Shown one piece after another: positions 26,508 to 36,515 of a stretch of DNA of 64,000 nt. Positions within the stretch are counted from its first letter, which is position 1, and each line of letters opens with the position of its first letter. This DNA comes from Cyclobacteriaceae bacterium. GTDB taxonomy: Bacteria > Bacteroidota > Bacteroidia > Cytophagales > Cyclobacteriaceae. The stretch covers positions 1 to 64,000 of the forward strand of contig JAEUTZ010000005.1 in the NCBI GenBank assembly GCA_016787725.1, given 5' to 3'. The notes below the pieces were generated by a model. That model was not told the DNA's origin, searched no databases, and saw only the letters and a list, made by a program, of their open reading frames with translations. The translations under genes and the position numbers were made by a program.

Positions 26508-27044
26508 ATGAAAAAACTCTCCCTTGATGAGTTAAACCGGATCTCAGTATCTGAATTCCAGGCCGCTGAAAAAATACCCGTTTGCATTTTGCTGGACAAC
26601 ATTCGCAGTCTGCACAATGTAGGCTCTGCTTTTCGCACGGCCGATGCGTTTCGAATTGAAAAAATTATACTGACGGGCATTACCGGTAGTCCGCCCCATC
26701 GGGAAATCCAAAAAACAGCGTTGGGAGCCACCGAATCTGTCGCCTGGGAATATATAGAACTTCCTGAGGCGGCCGCTCAGAAATTAAAAAGCGAAGGCTA
26801 CACCATTGTGATTGTTGAACAGACAACGGACAGCTTACCGCTGCAAACTTTCTTTGCCGAACCCATGAAAAAGTATTGTCTCGTTTTTGGCAACGAGGTT
26901 CACGGGGTCAGTGAAAAAGTAATTTCCTTGGGTGATCTGGCATTGGAAATTCCGCAACTGGGAACCAAACACTCCCTCAATATTTCCGTCTGTCTCGGTA
27001 TTGTTGTCTGGGAATTGTTCCGGAAAATGAGCCTGGAGAGCTAG
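26508..27044 (+). CDS. TrmH/SpoU-family RNA methyltransferase
   Basis: A 178-residue SPOUT methyltransferase that should 2'-O-methylate a ribose in tRNA or rRNA using SAM. Motif 1 DNIRSLHNVGSAFRTADAFR (with N-x-G-x-x-x-R), motif 2 VFGNEVHGVS and motif 3 LGTKHSLNISVCLGIVVWEL (the knot) are all intact. There is no N-terminal L30e-like or S1 extension, so this is the short TrmH-like form. Its stop abuts the rhodanese stop on the other strand with no spacer. Confidence 0.93.
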   Translation: MKKLSLDELNRISVSEFQAAEKIPVCILLDNIRSLHNVGSAFRTADAFRIEKIILTGITGSPPHREIQKTALGATESVAWEYIELPEAAAQKLKSEGYTIVIVEQTTDSLPLQTFFAEPMKKYCLVFGNEVHGVSEKVISLGDLALEIPQLGTKHSLNISVCLGIVVWELFRKMSLES

Positions 27045-27911
27045 TTACTTCTTTGTTTCCTCCATGGGCAAATTTGGATCGCGCGTCCACTCCTGAAGCG
27101 ATCCATCATACAATTTCATTTTATAACCAAGGATTCTTCCTGCCAAATACACAACACTGGCAGTTTGTCCAATAAAGCAATAGGTTACCAGTTCCTTGTC
27201 CTTCTCAGCAACGGAAGAAAAATAAGGTTGTAGTTGCTCGATTGGTTTAAACATATTCACTGAATCTACCATTTCCGTATAGGGAATATTGGCCGCTCCG
27301 GTAATGTGACCATTTCTTGGATATCCGGTAGGATCTCCATTGTAGTATCTCGTCATTCGAGCATCTACCACTACATTGGCAGATGACTTTAATGCTTTAA
27401 GCACATAGTCTTTATCTACCAATTCTGTTCCGGTTCGAACTTTATAGTTTCCTTTCTTTACCGAGGTGACTTTGTCTGTAACTTCATTTCCGGTTTTTTT
27501 CCAGGCTTCCAATCCGCCATTGAGATAAGAAACCTTACCCGTTAGCCCTAAATATTCCAATGTTAGAAACATCCGGGCAGTAACGCTTACTTCATTGCGG
27601 GCATGATAAACAACTATATGAGAATCATTACTGACACCAAGATTCTGCAATAGGACAGTCGCCTGAGTCGGATCAGGGGCATTAAAATTTCCATAAGGTG
27701 AGTCTGGAGCAAGGGAACCCGACCATAGAAATTGCGCTCCGGGAATATGCTCGCTGTCAAAATCATATTTCTGGAATCCAACCTGAAGCACTACCAGGTT
27801 TGGATTAGTGAGATTACTCTTCAACCATTCCGAAGTAACCAAAATTGGGTGATTCTGTGCATTGGCATGGATCATTAGTATCATGCCTGCAACGAAAAGG
27901 AGTTTTCTCAT
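27045..27911 (-). CDS. Exported rhodanese-type sulfurtransferase (two domains)
   Basis: A 288-residue thiosulfate/3-mercaptopyruvate sulfurtransferase. The signal peptide (MRKLLFVAGMILMIHANAQN) is unusual for the family and implies a periplasmic site. The inactive N-terminal rhodanese domain spans ~25-140 and the active C-terminal one ~155-285. The active cysteine is in ELVTYCFIGQTASV (~241), a C-x-x-G-x-x-A loop close to that of mercaptopyruvate sulfurtransferases. It may handle sulfane sulfur or cyanide outside the cytoplasm. Confidence 0.9.
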   Translation of the reverse strand: MRKLLFVAGMILMIHANAQNHPILVTSEWLKSNLTNPNLVVLQVGFQKYDFDSEHIPGAQFLWSGSLAPDSPYGNFNAPDPTQATVLLQNLGVSNDSHIVVYHARNEVSVTARMFLTLEYLGLTGKVSYLNGGLEAWKKTGNEVTDKVTSVKKGNYKVRTGTELVDKDYVLKALKSSANVVVDARMTRYYNGDPTGYPRNGHITGAANIPYTEMVDSVNMFKPIEQLQPYFSSVAEKDKELVTYCFIGQTASVVYLAGRILGYKMKLYDGSLQEWTRDPNLPMEETKK

Positions 27912-28020
27912 AAGGTCATTATTTGGAGATTACTTCTGTAATCGAAAAATGGCAATCCTTCGTTCGTGTATTTACAGGAACGGACTAAATCAGAGAGTGA
28001 GCTTATATTTCTGTTTTGAA

Positions 28021-29139
28021 CTACTGAACCGGAACCAAACGCGATACCGTGCCGGGATTTTCGGTAGTAACATAAATAAATCCATCGGGGCTTTGGGCCA
28101 CGGCCCGCACCCGGCCTATTTTTTCCAATATACGTTCCTCTGCCACAAACTTGCCGTCTTTCAATTCCACCCGCGCCACCAATTGAAATGCCAATGCCCC
28201 CACCAACAGGTTGCCTTTCCAATTTGGATATTTATCACTCGTTACCATGGTCATTCCGCACGGAGCAATGGAAGGTACCCAGTACCGCACCGGTTGTTCC
28301 ATTCCTTCCTTAGCGGAGATGTCGGAGATCGGTTTGCCATTGTAATTAATTCCATAGGTGATTACCGGCCAGCCATAATTTTTTCCCTTTTCTACTTTAT
28401 TTAATTCATCACCTCCTTTTGGGCCATGTTCATGATCCCAAAGGGTATTGGTAGCTTGGTCGTAATAGAGTCCTTGCGGATTGCGATGACCGTACGACCA
28501 AATTTCGGGTTTGGCCCCGGATGTGTTTACAAACGGATTATCTTTTGGGATCCGACCATCTTCATGCAGTCGGAGAATCTTGCCAAGGTGATTGCCCAGG
28601 TTTTGTGCATTCTCCATCTTACCCCGTTCACCCGATGAGAAAAAGATATACCCATTCCCATCAAATACCAGTCTCGAACCAAAATGGGCACCGGAAGCAC
28701 TCGTAGGTTCCGCCTTAAATAACTCTTCCAGATTAACGAGTACATTGCCTTTCAATTTTCCGCGTACCACCACGGTGCCGCCCTCATTTCCATTAGGCTT
28801 TGAATAGGTTAAATAAATCCAGCCATTTTTCGCATAGTCGGGATGAAGCTGAATGTCCATCAAGCCTGCCTGCCCATTCGTATAAACAGCGGGAACTCCT
28901 GAAATTTTCTCCGGTAGCAACTTACCGTCTTTAATCATTCGAATCTCTCCCTGCTTTTCCGTAACTAAAATCCGGCCGTCCGGCAGAAAGGCAATGCCCC
29001 ACACACTTTGTAAGTCGGAGGTGATTGTTTCCAATACAAATTTCTGCTTTTGAGAAGTAATGGTAGTGCCGGGTACGGGTTGCGCCTGCACCCCGATTAG
29101 GTTAGCAACCGTAAATACAAGTGACAAAATCTTTTTCAT
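28021..29139 (-). CDS. PQQ-dependent sugar (sorbosone-type) dehydrogenase
   Basis: A 372-residue six-bladed beta-propeller dehydrogenase of the soluble aldose sugar dehydrogenase (Yli) / glucose-sorbosone family. After a signal peptide (MKKILSLVFTVANLIGVQAQ) come VWGIAFLPDGRILVTEKQGEI, DIQLHPDYAKNGWIYLTYS, SYGHRNPQGLYYDQATN and EHGPKGGDELN, which hold the expected catalytic His and PQQ/Ca2+ residues. It should oxidise aldoses in the periplasm and pass electrons to a cytochrome or quinone. A perfect TATCTTTG promoter element lies 23 bases ahead of the ATG. Confidence 0.92.
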   Translation of the reverse strand: MKKILSLVFTVANLIGVQAQPVPGTTITSQKQKFVLETITSDLQSVWGIAFLPDGRILVTEKQGEIRMIKDGKLLPEKISGVPAVYTNGQAGLMDIQLHPDYAKNGWIYLTYSKPNGNEGGTVVVRGKLKGNVLVNLEELFKAEPTSASGAHFGSRLVFDGNGYIFFSSGERGKMENAQNLGNHLGKILRLHEDGRIPKDNPFVNTSGAKPEIWSYGHRNPQGLYYDQATNTLWDHEHGPKGGDELNKVEKGKNYGWPVITYGINYNGKPISDISAKEGMEQPVRYWVPSIAPCGMTMVTSDKYPNWKGNLLVGALAFQLVARVELKDGKFVAEERILEKIGRVRAVAQSPDGFIYVTTENPGTVSRLVPVQ

Positions 29140-29161
29140 CGCGATTTCAAATTTATCGCGA

Positions 29162-29169
29162 CAAAGATA
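29162..29169 (-). promoter_or_regulatory. -7 promoter element TATCTTTG of the sugar dehydrogenase gene
   Basis: An exact TAnnTTTG on the minus strand, giving a leader of about 20 bases. The leader contains TCGCGA twice (29142-29147 and 29156-29161). Confidence 0.45.
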
Positions 29170-29198
29170 GAAGTATCCCGTCAGGTTTACCTATCTGA

Positions 29199-31595
29199 TT
29201 ATTCACTTCGCAACGTTTCGCTCGGGTTAACAACCGCAGCTTTTAATGCTTGGTAAAATACAGATGCAAATGCAATGAGGAGCACGATCAGACCGGCCGC
29301 CAAAAACACCCACGGGCTGATTTCAACCTGATAGGCAAAATCAGCAAGCCATTGATGAACGGCATACCAGGCAAGAGGAACAACCAATATGAATGCAATA
29401 ATGATTAGCCGCGAAAAGTCTTTTGACAACAACAGAACAATTCCTGATACGGTAGCGCCCAACACTTTTCGCACGCCAATTTCCTTCTTACGCTGCTCGG
29501 TCATAAAGGCAGTAAGTCCCAACAAACCCAAGCAGGCAATTAAAATAGCAAGCAGGGCAAATGAGCCAATCAGAATGCCCGTATTCTGCTCAGCTTTATA
29601 CTGACGCTGAATTGTTTCATCGACAAATTCGTATGTGAAGGGATAATCAGGAGCCAGTTTCTTCCATTCGCGCTCCACCACAGCAAGTTGATCGTTCAGG
29701 TTACCGGCTCCCAACTTGATAGAAAGGCACCACATATTACGCGGATCAATCCGCAACACCAGCGGTTCAATTTTCCGATGCAACGACCGGTAATGAAAGT
29801 CCTTTACAATGCCCACTACCTTTCCTGCCGGATGTCCGTCCAGTGCACGGATTGGTGTACCCAGGGGCTTCTCCAGCATCAGGTCTGCAACGGCCGTTTC
29901 ATTCAATAAATAAGCTTCCACCGAATCAGTCGCGTATTCCACAGACAAATCCCGTCCTTCAATGATTTCCAATCCGAATGTTTTTATGTAATCGTAATCA
30001 ATAATCATGGTATTCATGCTGCGCTTCGGAATGTCAAGGCCGGGAAAATCATACTGCCAGGTGGAATTTTCCATACCCGGGGTTCCATTCGAAAAGGTTA
30101 CTGATTTTACAGAGGCGTTGGCTAAGAGATTTTCCTTAAAGACCTCGCGTTTATCCCACAAAGCCATGGGGGGGTTGGTGTAAAGGATGCTCTCCTGATC
30201 GAATCCCAGATTTTTACTTTGAATAAACGTCATTTGCTGATAGACCACAAACGTACCGATCATCAAAAACGCGGCTACGCCAAACTGAAGAACCGTTAAT
30301 ATTTTCCGCAAGCCGGCATTGCCGGAAGGTCCGGCCTGACCTTTCAATACCTGGGCTGGCACAAAAGAGCTGAGATAAAAGGAAGGATAGCTCCCCGAAA
30401 CAATTCCAGTAATTATCCCTGCCACTATGATATAGCCAATCACACTTTCCCGACCGAAGTAAACGATATTAAGTTGTTGACCGACCAGCGAGTTGAAAAC
30501 CGGTACGAGCACTTCCAATAAGATCATTCCAAGAATCAGAGAGATGACCACCATGACAACCGTCTCTCCTAAAAATTGCTTGATCAGTTGATGGCGGAAG
30601 GCCCCCATCACTTTTCGCAACCCTACCTCCTTGGCGCGTTTCATCGCCCGGGCCGTTGAAAGATTCATAAAGTTAAAACAAGCGATCACCAGAATCATTA
30701 ATGCCACTGCTGAAAAAATATAGACGTAACTCATGTTTCCATTGGCAGTATCGGCTTTAATCCCGGTTGTAAAATGAATCTCTGTGAGGGGCTGAAGCCA
30801 GTCGCCCAGGGCTTGGTCGTTGTAATTCTCTTTCCGGGCCTCTGTAAATTTTTTATCGATTCTTTTGGCCAGGCCGTCAATGTCGCTCTTGGCAGGTATA
30901 TAAAAATAGGTAGAGTAATTCCAGGCATCCAGATTGGTCAGGAATTGATCGGCCGGAAACCCATATTGATCCTGCACCATTTTGGCTATGGTTTCAAAGG
31001 TGGTGAGGTACGTAAACTGCAAATGTGAATTAGCCGGTACGTCTTTAAACACACCTGTAATTTCATAGTCGTACGCATTGTCATACCGAATTACCTGTCC
31101 GATCGCATCTCCGTTTGGAAAAAATTTGTCGGCCACAGATTGTGCGATCGTAATCGTATTGGGTCGGTTAAAAACGGAAGTGGGGTCACCTTGCACCAAT
31201 GTGAAGCTGAACATTCTGAAAAAATCCTTGTCTGCCACAGAGAGGGTTTTAGCATCCAGAAAAGTATCGCCAAAGCGAATCAAGGGGCGTTCATTTACAT
31301 CTGTAAAGCGCGTGAACATTTCCACCTCATGAAAGCTTTCTGCGATCAGCGGCCCGAATCCGGCAGGCACCATGGTTTGCATGCTTACTTGTCCATCGCG
31401 TTCACCCCGGGGGATGTAACGATAAATGGCATCCTTATTTGCATGAAAATTCTCATAGCTTAGCTCAAACCGTACATACAGGGTTACCAGCAAGCAACAG
31501 GCTAATCCAATGGCCAATCCAACAATGTTGATGACCGAATAGCCCAGATTTTTATACAAACTACGGGTGGCTATCAGGAGATAGTTTCTAAGCAT
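29199..31595 (-). CDS. FtsX/MacB-type ABC transporter permease
   Basis: A 798-residue permease with two MacB_PCD periplasmic domains and two FtsX modules. It starts with MLRNYLLIATRSLYKNLGYSVINIVGLAIGLACC, the N-terminal helix of this family. The FtsX helices with RTAMKRAKEVGLRKVMGAFR-like 'ARAMKRAKEVGLRKVMGA' and 'MTEQRKKEIGVRKVLGATVS' coupling loops are clear in both halves. This long form is typical in Bacteroidota; an ATPase (MacB-like) is needed but none is next to it. The substrate is unknown; it may export peptides or act in the envelope as a mechanotransmission permease. Confidence 0.9.
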   Translation of the reverse strand: MLRNYLLIATRSLYKNLGYSVINIVGLAIGLACCLLVTLYVRFELSYENFHANKDAIYRYIPRGERDGQVSMQTMVPAGFGPLIAESFHEVEMFTRFTDVNERPLIRFGDTFLDAKTLSVADKDFFRMFSFTLVQGDPTSVFNRPNTITIAQSVADKFFPNGDAIGQVIRYDNAYDYEITGVFKDVPANSHLQFTYLTTFETIAKMVQDQYGFPADQFLTNLDAWNYSTYFYIPAKSDIDGLAKRIDKKFTEARKENYNDQALGDWLQPLTEIHFTTGIKADTANGNMSYVYIFSAVALMILVIACFNFMNLSTARAMKRAKEVGLRKVMGAFRHQLIKQFLGETVVMVVISLILGMILLEVLVPVFNSLVGQQLNIVYFGRESVIGYIIVAGIITGIVSGSYPSFYLSSFVPAQVLKGQAGPSGNAGLRKILTVLQFGVAAFLMIGTFVVYQQMTFIQSKNLGFDQESILYTNPPMALWDKREVFKENLLANASVKSVTFSNGTPGMENSTWQYDFPGLDIPKRSMNTMIIDYDYIKTFGLEIIEGRDLSVEYATDSVEAYLLNETAVADLMLEKPLGTPIRALDGHPAGKVVGIVKDFHYRSLHRKIEPLVLRIDPRNMWCLSIKLGAGNLNDQLAVVEREWKKLAPDYPFTYEFVDETIQRQYKAEQNTGILIGSFALLAILIACLGLLGLTAFMTEQRKKEIGVRKVLGATVSGIVLLLSKDFSRLIIIAFILVVPLAWYAVHQWLADFAYQVEISPWVFLAAGLIVLLIAFASVFYQALKAAVVNPSETLRSE

Positions 31596-31753
31596 GGGTA
31601 AGGGATTTGGGTATAAGACGCAAGATCAGGCACGAAGTTGCACGACTCTCCGCGGAACTGGCCTTTTCGCGTTGAGATTCTCCCTACGAAACCATCAATT
31701 CTTATTCAGAATCCGGTCAATCTTTGCACTTTTGTAGCCAGAGTCTATTATCC

Positions 31754-32917
31754 GTGAGCGATCGTTACAATCAGCGCGGGGTTTCCGCCAGCAAGGAAGA
31801 TGTGCACCAGGCTATTCAAAACCTGGACAAGGGATTATTTCCGAAAGCATTCTGTAAAATAGTACCCGACACCCTGGCGGGAGACAAGGAATATTGTATG
31901 CTCATGCATGCCGATGGGGCCGGCACTAAATCATCGCTTGCCTACATCTATTGGAAAGAAACGGGTGATGTTTCGGTATGGAAAGGAATTGCGCAGGATG
32001 CCATTATCATGAACATTGACGACTTGCTTTGTGTAGGGGCAACCGGTCCCATCCTGGTCTCATCTACTCTTGGCCGCAATAAAAATCTGATCCCAGGTGA
32101 AGTGATCGCAACCCTGATCCGTGGTACGGAGGAAGTGTTGTCCATGCTTCGTAAGTATGGCATGGAAATTTACAGCACGGGAGGCGAGACGGCCGATGTC
32201 GGTGATCTAGTGCGCACCATTATTGTAGACAGTACTGTAACTGCTCGCATGAAACGCGCAGATGTGATTGACAATGCCAACATTCAGGCAGGTGATGTTA
32301 TCGTGGGGCTGGCTTCATACGGAAAAGCAACGTATGAATCTGAATACAATGGCGGCATGGGCAGCAACGGCCTTACTTCCGCCCGGCACGATGTGTTTGA
32401 TCATACCTATGCGTTGAAATATCCTGAGAGCTACGACAAAGCGGTACCCGACAATCTTGTGTATTCCGGCAAGTACAAAGTGACGGATGAACTGCCAGGT
32501 GTTGATGTCAACATAGGAAAGTTGGTGCTATCCCCTACCCGAACGTATGCTCCGGTAATGATGGACGTGCTTAAAAGCCTGCGCTCCCAGATCCATGGTG
32601 TAGTGCATTGCAGCGGAGGCGCGCAAACCAAAGTGTTACACTTCATCGATCAACTACACGTTATAAAAGACAACCTCTTTCCAATCCCACCGTTGTTTAA
32701 CTTGATTCATGAATGCTCAGGAACGGATTGGAAGGAGATGTATAAGGTCTTCAACATGGGGCACCGGATGGAGTTTTATGTTCCGCACCGGGTAGCCAAT
32801 CAACTTATTGAAATTTCAAAAAGCTTTGGGATCGATGCGCAGATCATAGGACGGGTGGAAGCTTCCTCCCATAAAAAAGTAACGTTGATAACACCACATG
32901 GCACTTTCGACTATTAA
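31754..32917 (+). CDS. purM: Phosphoribosylformylglycinamidine cyclo-ligase (AIR synthase)
   Basis: A 387-residue PurM of the long Bacteroidota type. It converts FGAM plus ATP to AIR in purine biosynthesis. The start is the GTG at 31754: SDRYNQRGVSASKEDVHQAI matches the usual N-terminus, and the preceding frame encodes no conserved sequence. Conserved parts include HADGAGTKSSLAYIYWKETG, MNIDDLLCVGATGPIL, YSTGGETADVGDLV and GMGSNGLTSARH. It is not next to other pur genes. It lies divergent from the FtsX permease across ~160 bases. Confidence 0.95.
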   Translation: MSDRYNQRGVSASKEDVHQAIQNLDKGLFPKAFCKIVPDTLAGDKEYCMLMHADGAGTKSSLAYIYWKETGDVSVWKGIAQDAIIMNIDDLLCVGATGPILVSSTLGRNKNLIPGEVIATLIRGTEEVLSMLRKYGMEIYSTGGETADVGDLVRTIIVDSTVTARMKRADVIDNANIQAGDVIVGLASYGKATYESEYNGGMGSNGLTSARHDVFDHTYALKYPESYDKAVPDNLVYSGKYKVTDELPGVDVNIGKLVLSPTRTYAPVMMDVLKSLRSQIHGVVHCSGGAQTKVLHFIDQLHVIKDNLFPIPPLFNLIHECSGTDWKEMYKVFNMGHRMEFYVPHRVANQLIEISKSFGIDAQIIGRVEASSHKKVTLITPHGTFDY

Positions 32918-32973
32918 AACTCCTGTATAGTTAGTTTCTCGGAACCAGGATTCCTTTGATAATCCAATCCGGC

Positions 32974-34761
32974 ATGAAGGCCCTTATCATTTTGTTCAGT
33001 ATCGTTGGCTCCGGGTTGTATGCCCAACCCAAATCCGATACGCTTTACGTTCGTACCAACCTGGTTGGATATCTTCCGGAAGAGGAGAAAGTGGGTGTTG
33101 CTTTTTCAACTCATGCAGTCAGCGGTAAATTCAACGTAATTAATATTCTTACCGGTAAAGTTGTTTTCACCGGGAAGATAGCCCCCGCACCGGCTTCAGG
33201 GTTTGGTGGCCTTCGGTATTTCTACCACCTCGACTTCAGTGCGTTGCAATCGGAAGGCACCTACCGGATCACTCTTTCAAAACTCCCTGCTGCAACAAGC
33301 CCCTTCACCATCGCCAAAAAAGTGTATGGTAGTTATGCGGAAGACCTTTTGGGATTTATGCGACAACAACGTTGCGGATATAACCCTTTCTTTAATCAAA
33401 CCTGTCATGAAAAAGATGGCCGCACCATGGATGGTCCTATGCCGGATTCCACCTACCTGGATGCGCGCGGAGGCTGGCACGATGCCGGAGATCAATTGAA
33501 ATATCTGATCACTGCGAGCAACGCGGTGGCGCGTATGATGATGGCCTATCAATTATTTCCTGAAAAATTTACTGATCAGGTGAATGGGCTGGGTCAACCC
33601 GGAAAAAACAAGATCCCTGATGTATTAGACGAAGCCCGCTGGGGCCTTGATTGGATTCACCACCTGCATCCGACACCGGGTCAATTGTTTCATCAAATTG
33701 CCGATGATCGCGATCACATTGGCTGGAAACTCCCGGCATTTGATCAAAGTGATTACGGCTGGGGTAAGAACTCCTACCGCGTAATCTATTACGCAACCGG
33801 CAAGCCGCAGGGCCTTGGAAAATATAAAAGTGAAGCCACGGGGGTCGCCAATCTGGCAGGTCGTTCTGCAGCCGCAATGGCGCTTGGCTATCAGGTTTGG
33901 AAAACCAATCTCCACGATGAAGCGTATGCCATGAAATGCCTCGAGGCCGCTAAAGATTTATATGCGATGGCCAAACAGCAGGAAGGGTATCAGCAAGGCA
34001 ATTCCTATGGTGCTCCGTATCGTTACAATGAAGATACCTGGACCGATGATATGGAATGGGCTGCAGCCGAATTATATAAAGCAACTAGCAATAAAGAGTA
34101 CTTGGATGACGCTAAGAAATATGCAGCATTAACAGGAACCCTTTCCTGGATTGAAAATGATACCACTGCCCACTACCAACGATATCCGTTTCTCAACATC
34201 GCCCACTATTCACTATTCGGATCAGTGGATGAAGATTTCAAAAAGAAACTGGCCGGTTATTATCGCGCAGGAATAGAAAAAACATTAATCCGGGCCAACA
34301 GTAATGCCTTCCGGTATGGTGTGCCTTTTATTTGGTGCTCAAATAACCTGGCCGTAGATCTGGCACTTCAAATCTTATTGTACGAAAAGATGACAGGCAA
34401 TCAGCAGTATCATCCCTATGCATTGGCCATTCGCGATTGGTTGCTGGGTCGTAACCCTTGGGGGTCCAGTATGTTTATGAATATTCCTCGCAGTGGCGAG
34501 TATCCGCAAGATGTTCACACCAGCACCTGGGCGCTTACAAAAAAGGAAGTGCCCGGAGGTTTGGTTGATGGTCCTATCTACGCCCGTATCTACAATAATT
34601 TAATCGGGTTAAAATTAAATCAACCCGATGAATTTAAGGCTTTTCAAAACAACTATGTAGTCTATCATGATGACATTGGAGATTATTCCACAAACGAACC
34701 TACCATGGATGGCACCGCTTGCGCAATCATGCTATTAGCCTGGTTTGAAGAAACTCCTTAG
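32974..34761 (+). CDS. Glycoside hydrolase family 9 endoglucanase-like enzyme
   Basis: A 595-residue exported enzyme. Signal peptide MKALIILFSIVGSGLYAQ is followed by an Ig-like CelD_N domain (~22-108) and an (alpha/alpha)6 barrel. The GH9 motif GGWHDAGDQLKY (~167-178) holds the catalytic base Asp pair; the general acid is the Glu in STNEPTMDGTA (~574). GH9 enzymes cleave beta-1,4-glucans such as cellulose or lichenan. There is no carbohydrate-binding module, dockerin or SusCD pair near it. The TTG at 32956 is ignored in favour of the signal-peptide ATG at 32974. Confidence 0.93.
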   Translation: MKALIILFSIVGSGLYAQPKSDTLYVRTNLVGYLPEEEKVGVAFSTHAVSGKFNVINILTGKVVFTGKIAPAPASGFGGLRYFYHLDFSALQSEGTYRITLSKLPAATSPFTIAKKVYGSYAEDLLGFMRQQRCGYNPFFNQTCHEKDGRTMDGPMPDSTYLDARGGWHDAGDQLKYLITASNAVARMMMAYQLFPEKFTDQVNGLGQPGKNKIPDVLDEARWGLDWIHHLHPTPGQLFHQIADDRDHIGWKLPAFDQSDYGWGKNSYRVIYYATGKPQGLGKYKSEATGVANLAGRSAAAMALGYQVWKTNLHDEAYAMKCLEAAKDLYAMAKQQEGYQQGNSYGAPYRYNEDTWTDDMEWAAAELYKATSNKEYLDDAKKYAALTGTLSWIENDTTAHYQRYPFLNIAHYSLFGSVDEDFKKKLAGYYRAGIEKTLIRANSNAFRYGVPFIWCSNNLAVDLALQILLYEKMTGNQQYHPYALAIRDWLLGRNPWGSSMFMNIPRSGEYPQDVHTSTWALTKKEVPGGLVDGPIYARIYNNLIGLKLNQPDEFKAFQNNYVVYHDDIGDYSTNEPTMDGTACAIMLLAWFEETP

Positions 34762-34763
34762 CC

Positions 34764-35165
34764 TTACAATTTTACATCCTTTGCTATGTCGCTAAGCTGA
34801 ATGGAGAGCGCTCGGGTGGAGATGTATATTTCGCGCATCGAAAGCCCTAGGGAAAATAAAAGTGTTATCAACGAAGCGCCAAACACATACTTGGCAAGTA
34901 CTTCCTGGCCATTGAATAAAAAGAACATGCAAAGCACGCTCATAAAAAGTGCCAGAATACTATAGAGTTGCATGTCGCGAATCAATCGCAAACGAACTTT
35001 CAGATTTCGGATCTGATCGGCCACGCGCTTGTCTTCTCGCTTGGTATAATCATCGGCTAGCTTTCGAATGAGCGTAGCCACAGCCAAAAACCGATTGGTA
35101 TAGGCCAACAAGATTAACGATACCGTAGGAAAAAGTAAGGCGGGTGTTGTGAAGGTGAGTTCCAT
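34764..35165 (-). CDS. DUF2721 family membrane protein
   Basis: A 133-residue protein with three hydrophobic helices (ALLFPTVSLILLAYTNRF, ~60-80, and VFGASLITLLFSLGLSMREI) and a basic coiled stretch between the first two. The length and layout match DUF2721, whose function is unknown. The ATG at 35165 gives the family's normal N-terminus (MELTFTTPALLFPTVS). It converges on the GH9 gene with 2 bases between stops. Confidence 0.8.
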   Translation of the reverse strand: MELTFTTPALLFPTVSLILLAYTNRFLAVATLIRKLADDYTKREDKRVADQIRNLKVRLRLIRDMQLYSILALFMSVLCMFFLFNGQEVLAKYVFGASLITLLFSLGLSMREIYISTRALSIQLSDIAKDVKL

Positions 35166-35314
35166 GATAAAAATTATCTGGTAAAGATAGGAGAACTTAA
35201 ATCCCATAAGGAATTTTGCAATCGACTTTGCCGAAGATTGAAAATAATACCTTAACGCCATCAAAAGCATTAGCAATAACAGTAAGTTTGGAAGAATGAC
35301 ATCTTCAACCTACC

Positions 35315-36418
35315 ATGAAAATAGTAGAGGTTTGTTTTAGCCCCGCATTGGGTGGGCTGGAATTGTATTTCCATACCTGCTGTGTGCAACTAGCAAGGCG
35401 CGGTCATGATGTGCTTTCAGTCCGCCTGAATCAAAGCCGACTTCATCAGCTGGCGATTGAACAAGGAGTGCAAACAATCGGCTTGGAAGCCGGAAAAAAA
35501 TGGTGGCCCTTTCGCCAAGCCTGGCAACTGAAAGCTATTCTGGCCGAGCATCAGCCTGACCTGGTACATATTCACTGGCGGGAAGATATTCCGGTGCTTG
35601 CATTCACAAAAATTTTCAGTCGGCACAAATTTAAACTGGCTTTCACCCGGCAAATGCCGATGCCGAACTCTAAAAAGGATCTCTACCATCGATTGATTTA
35701 TTCGCAAATCGATCTCTATCTGACCATTACCGAGCGATTAAAGCAGCATGCGCTCGAGCGATTAACCATTGCTCCAGAAAAAATTGATCGGCTTTATTAT
35801 GGCGTGCGGCCGGCACCAACTCCTGATCCTGTATTTTTAAAAAAATTCCTAACCCTTTCCCAACCCGGTGATTTTAATATCGGTGTCTTCAGCCGACTGG
35901 AACGTGGCAAAGGTCAGCACACCGTCATCGAAGCATTGAACCAACTTAAAAGCTCATATAATATTCCGGTCCGGCTTTACATCGTTGGCGATGTGATGGT
36001 GCCCGCTTACAAAGAATCATTGGTAAAAAGAGTTGCCGAATTAGGCTTGGAGAATGACGTTGCCTTCAAAGGTTTTTTGAAAGAGCCCATGCTGGCCATG
36101 CAAGGCATGGATGCGCTGATTTTACCGAGTAGAAGTGAAGCCTTCGGTCTGGTTCTCATCGAAGCCATGCGGTGTGGAGTGGCCGTATTGGGTGTGCAGG
36201 CAGGCGGAGTTCCTGAAATTATTGAACATAACGAAACCGGAATGTTGTTTAACTGGGAAGATTCGGCACAATTAGCGCACCAGTTGGCGCTCTTATTTCA
36301 AAACGCTGCCCTCCGCAAAAAAATAAGCGAAAACGGGAAACGCAAAGCAGACCGCGAATTCAATGAAGAGCTGCACTTTCAAAAACTTGAGGCCCATTTC
36401 AAGCGCGTAGTTGAATAA
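35315..36418 (+). CDS. GT4-type glycosyltransferase
   Basis: A 367-residue GT-B enzyme. The N-terminal acceptor domain opens with MKIVEVCFSPALGGLELYFH (GGLE glycine loop). The donor domain has NIGVFSRLERGKGQHTVIEAL and the E-x7-E motif within SRSEAFGLVLIEAMRCGVAV (~268-287). It transfers a sugar from a nucleotide donor to a lipid or glycan, retaining configuration, probably in cell-envelope polysaccharide assembly. No other polysaccharide gene is next to it; ugd/uxs lie 22 kb away. Confidence 0.9.
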   Translation: MKIVEVCFSPALGGLELYFHTCCVQLARRGHDVLSVRLNQSRLHQLAIEQGVQTIGLEAGKKWWPFRQAWQLKAILAEHQPDLVHIHWREDIPVLAFTKIFSRHKFKLAFTRQMPMPNSKKDLYHRLIYSQIDLYLTITERLKQHALERLTIAPEKIDRLYYGVRPAPTPDPVFLKKFLTLSQPGDFNIGVFSRLERGKGQHTVIEALNQLKSSYNIPVRLYIVGDVMVPAYKESLVKRVAELGLENDVAFKGFLKEPMLAMQGMDALILPSRSEAFGLVLIEAMRCGVAVLGVQAGGVPEIIEHNETGMLFNWEDSAQLAHQLALLFQNAALRKKISENGKRKADREFNEELHFQKLEAHFKRVVE

Positions 36419-36515
36419 TCGTAACAGGTAAACTCATTTTTAAATCAGCAACCATCTGTCACATTCCATTTTCTATGTGTTTTTGACTACTTATCTTTCT
36501 CAAAAGAATTCTGTT

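Noticed and set aside
27862..28404. A 180-codon plus-strand open frame spanning the rhodanese/dehydrogenase junction
   Set aside because: Antisense to two well-supported genes; composition is that of a reversed coding frame.
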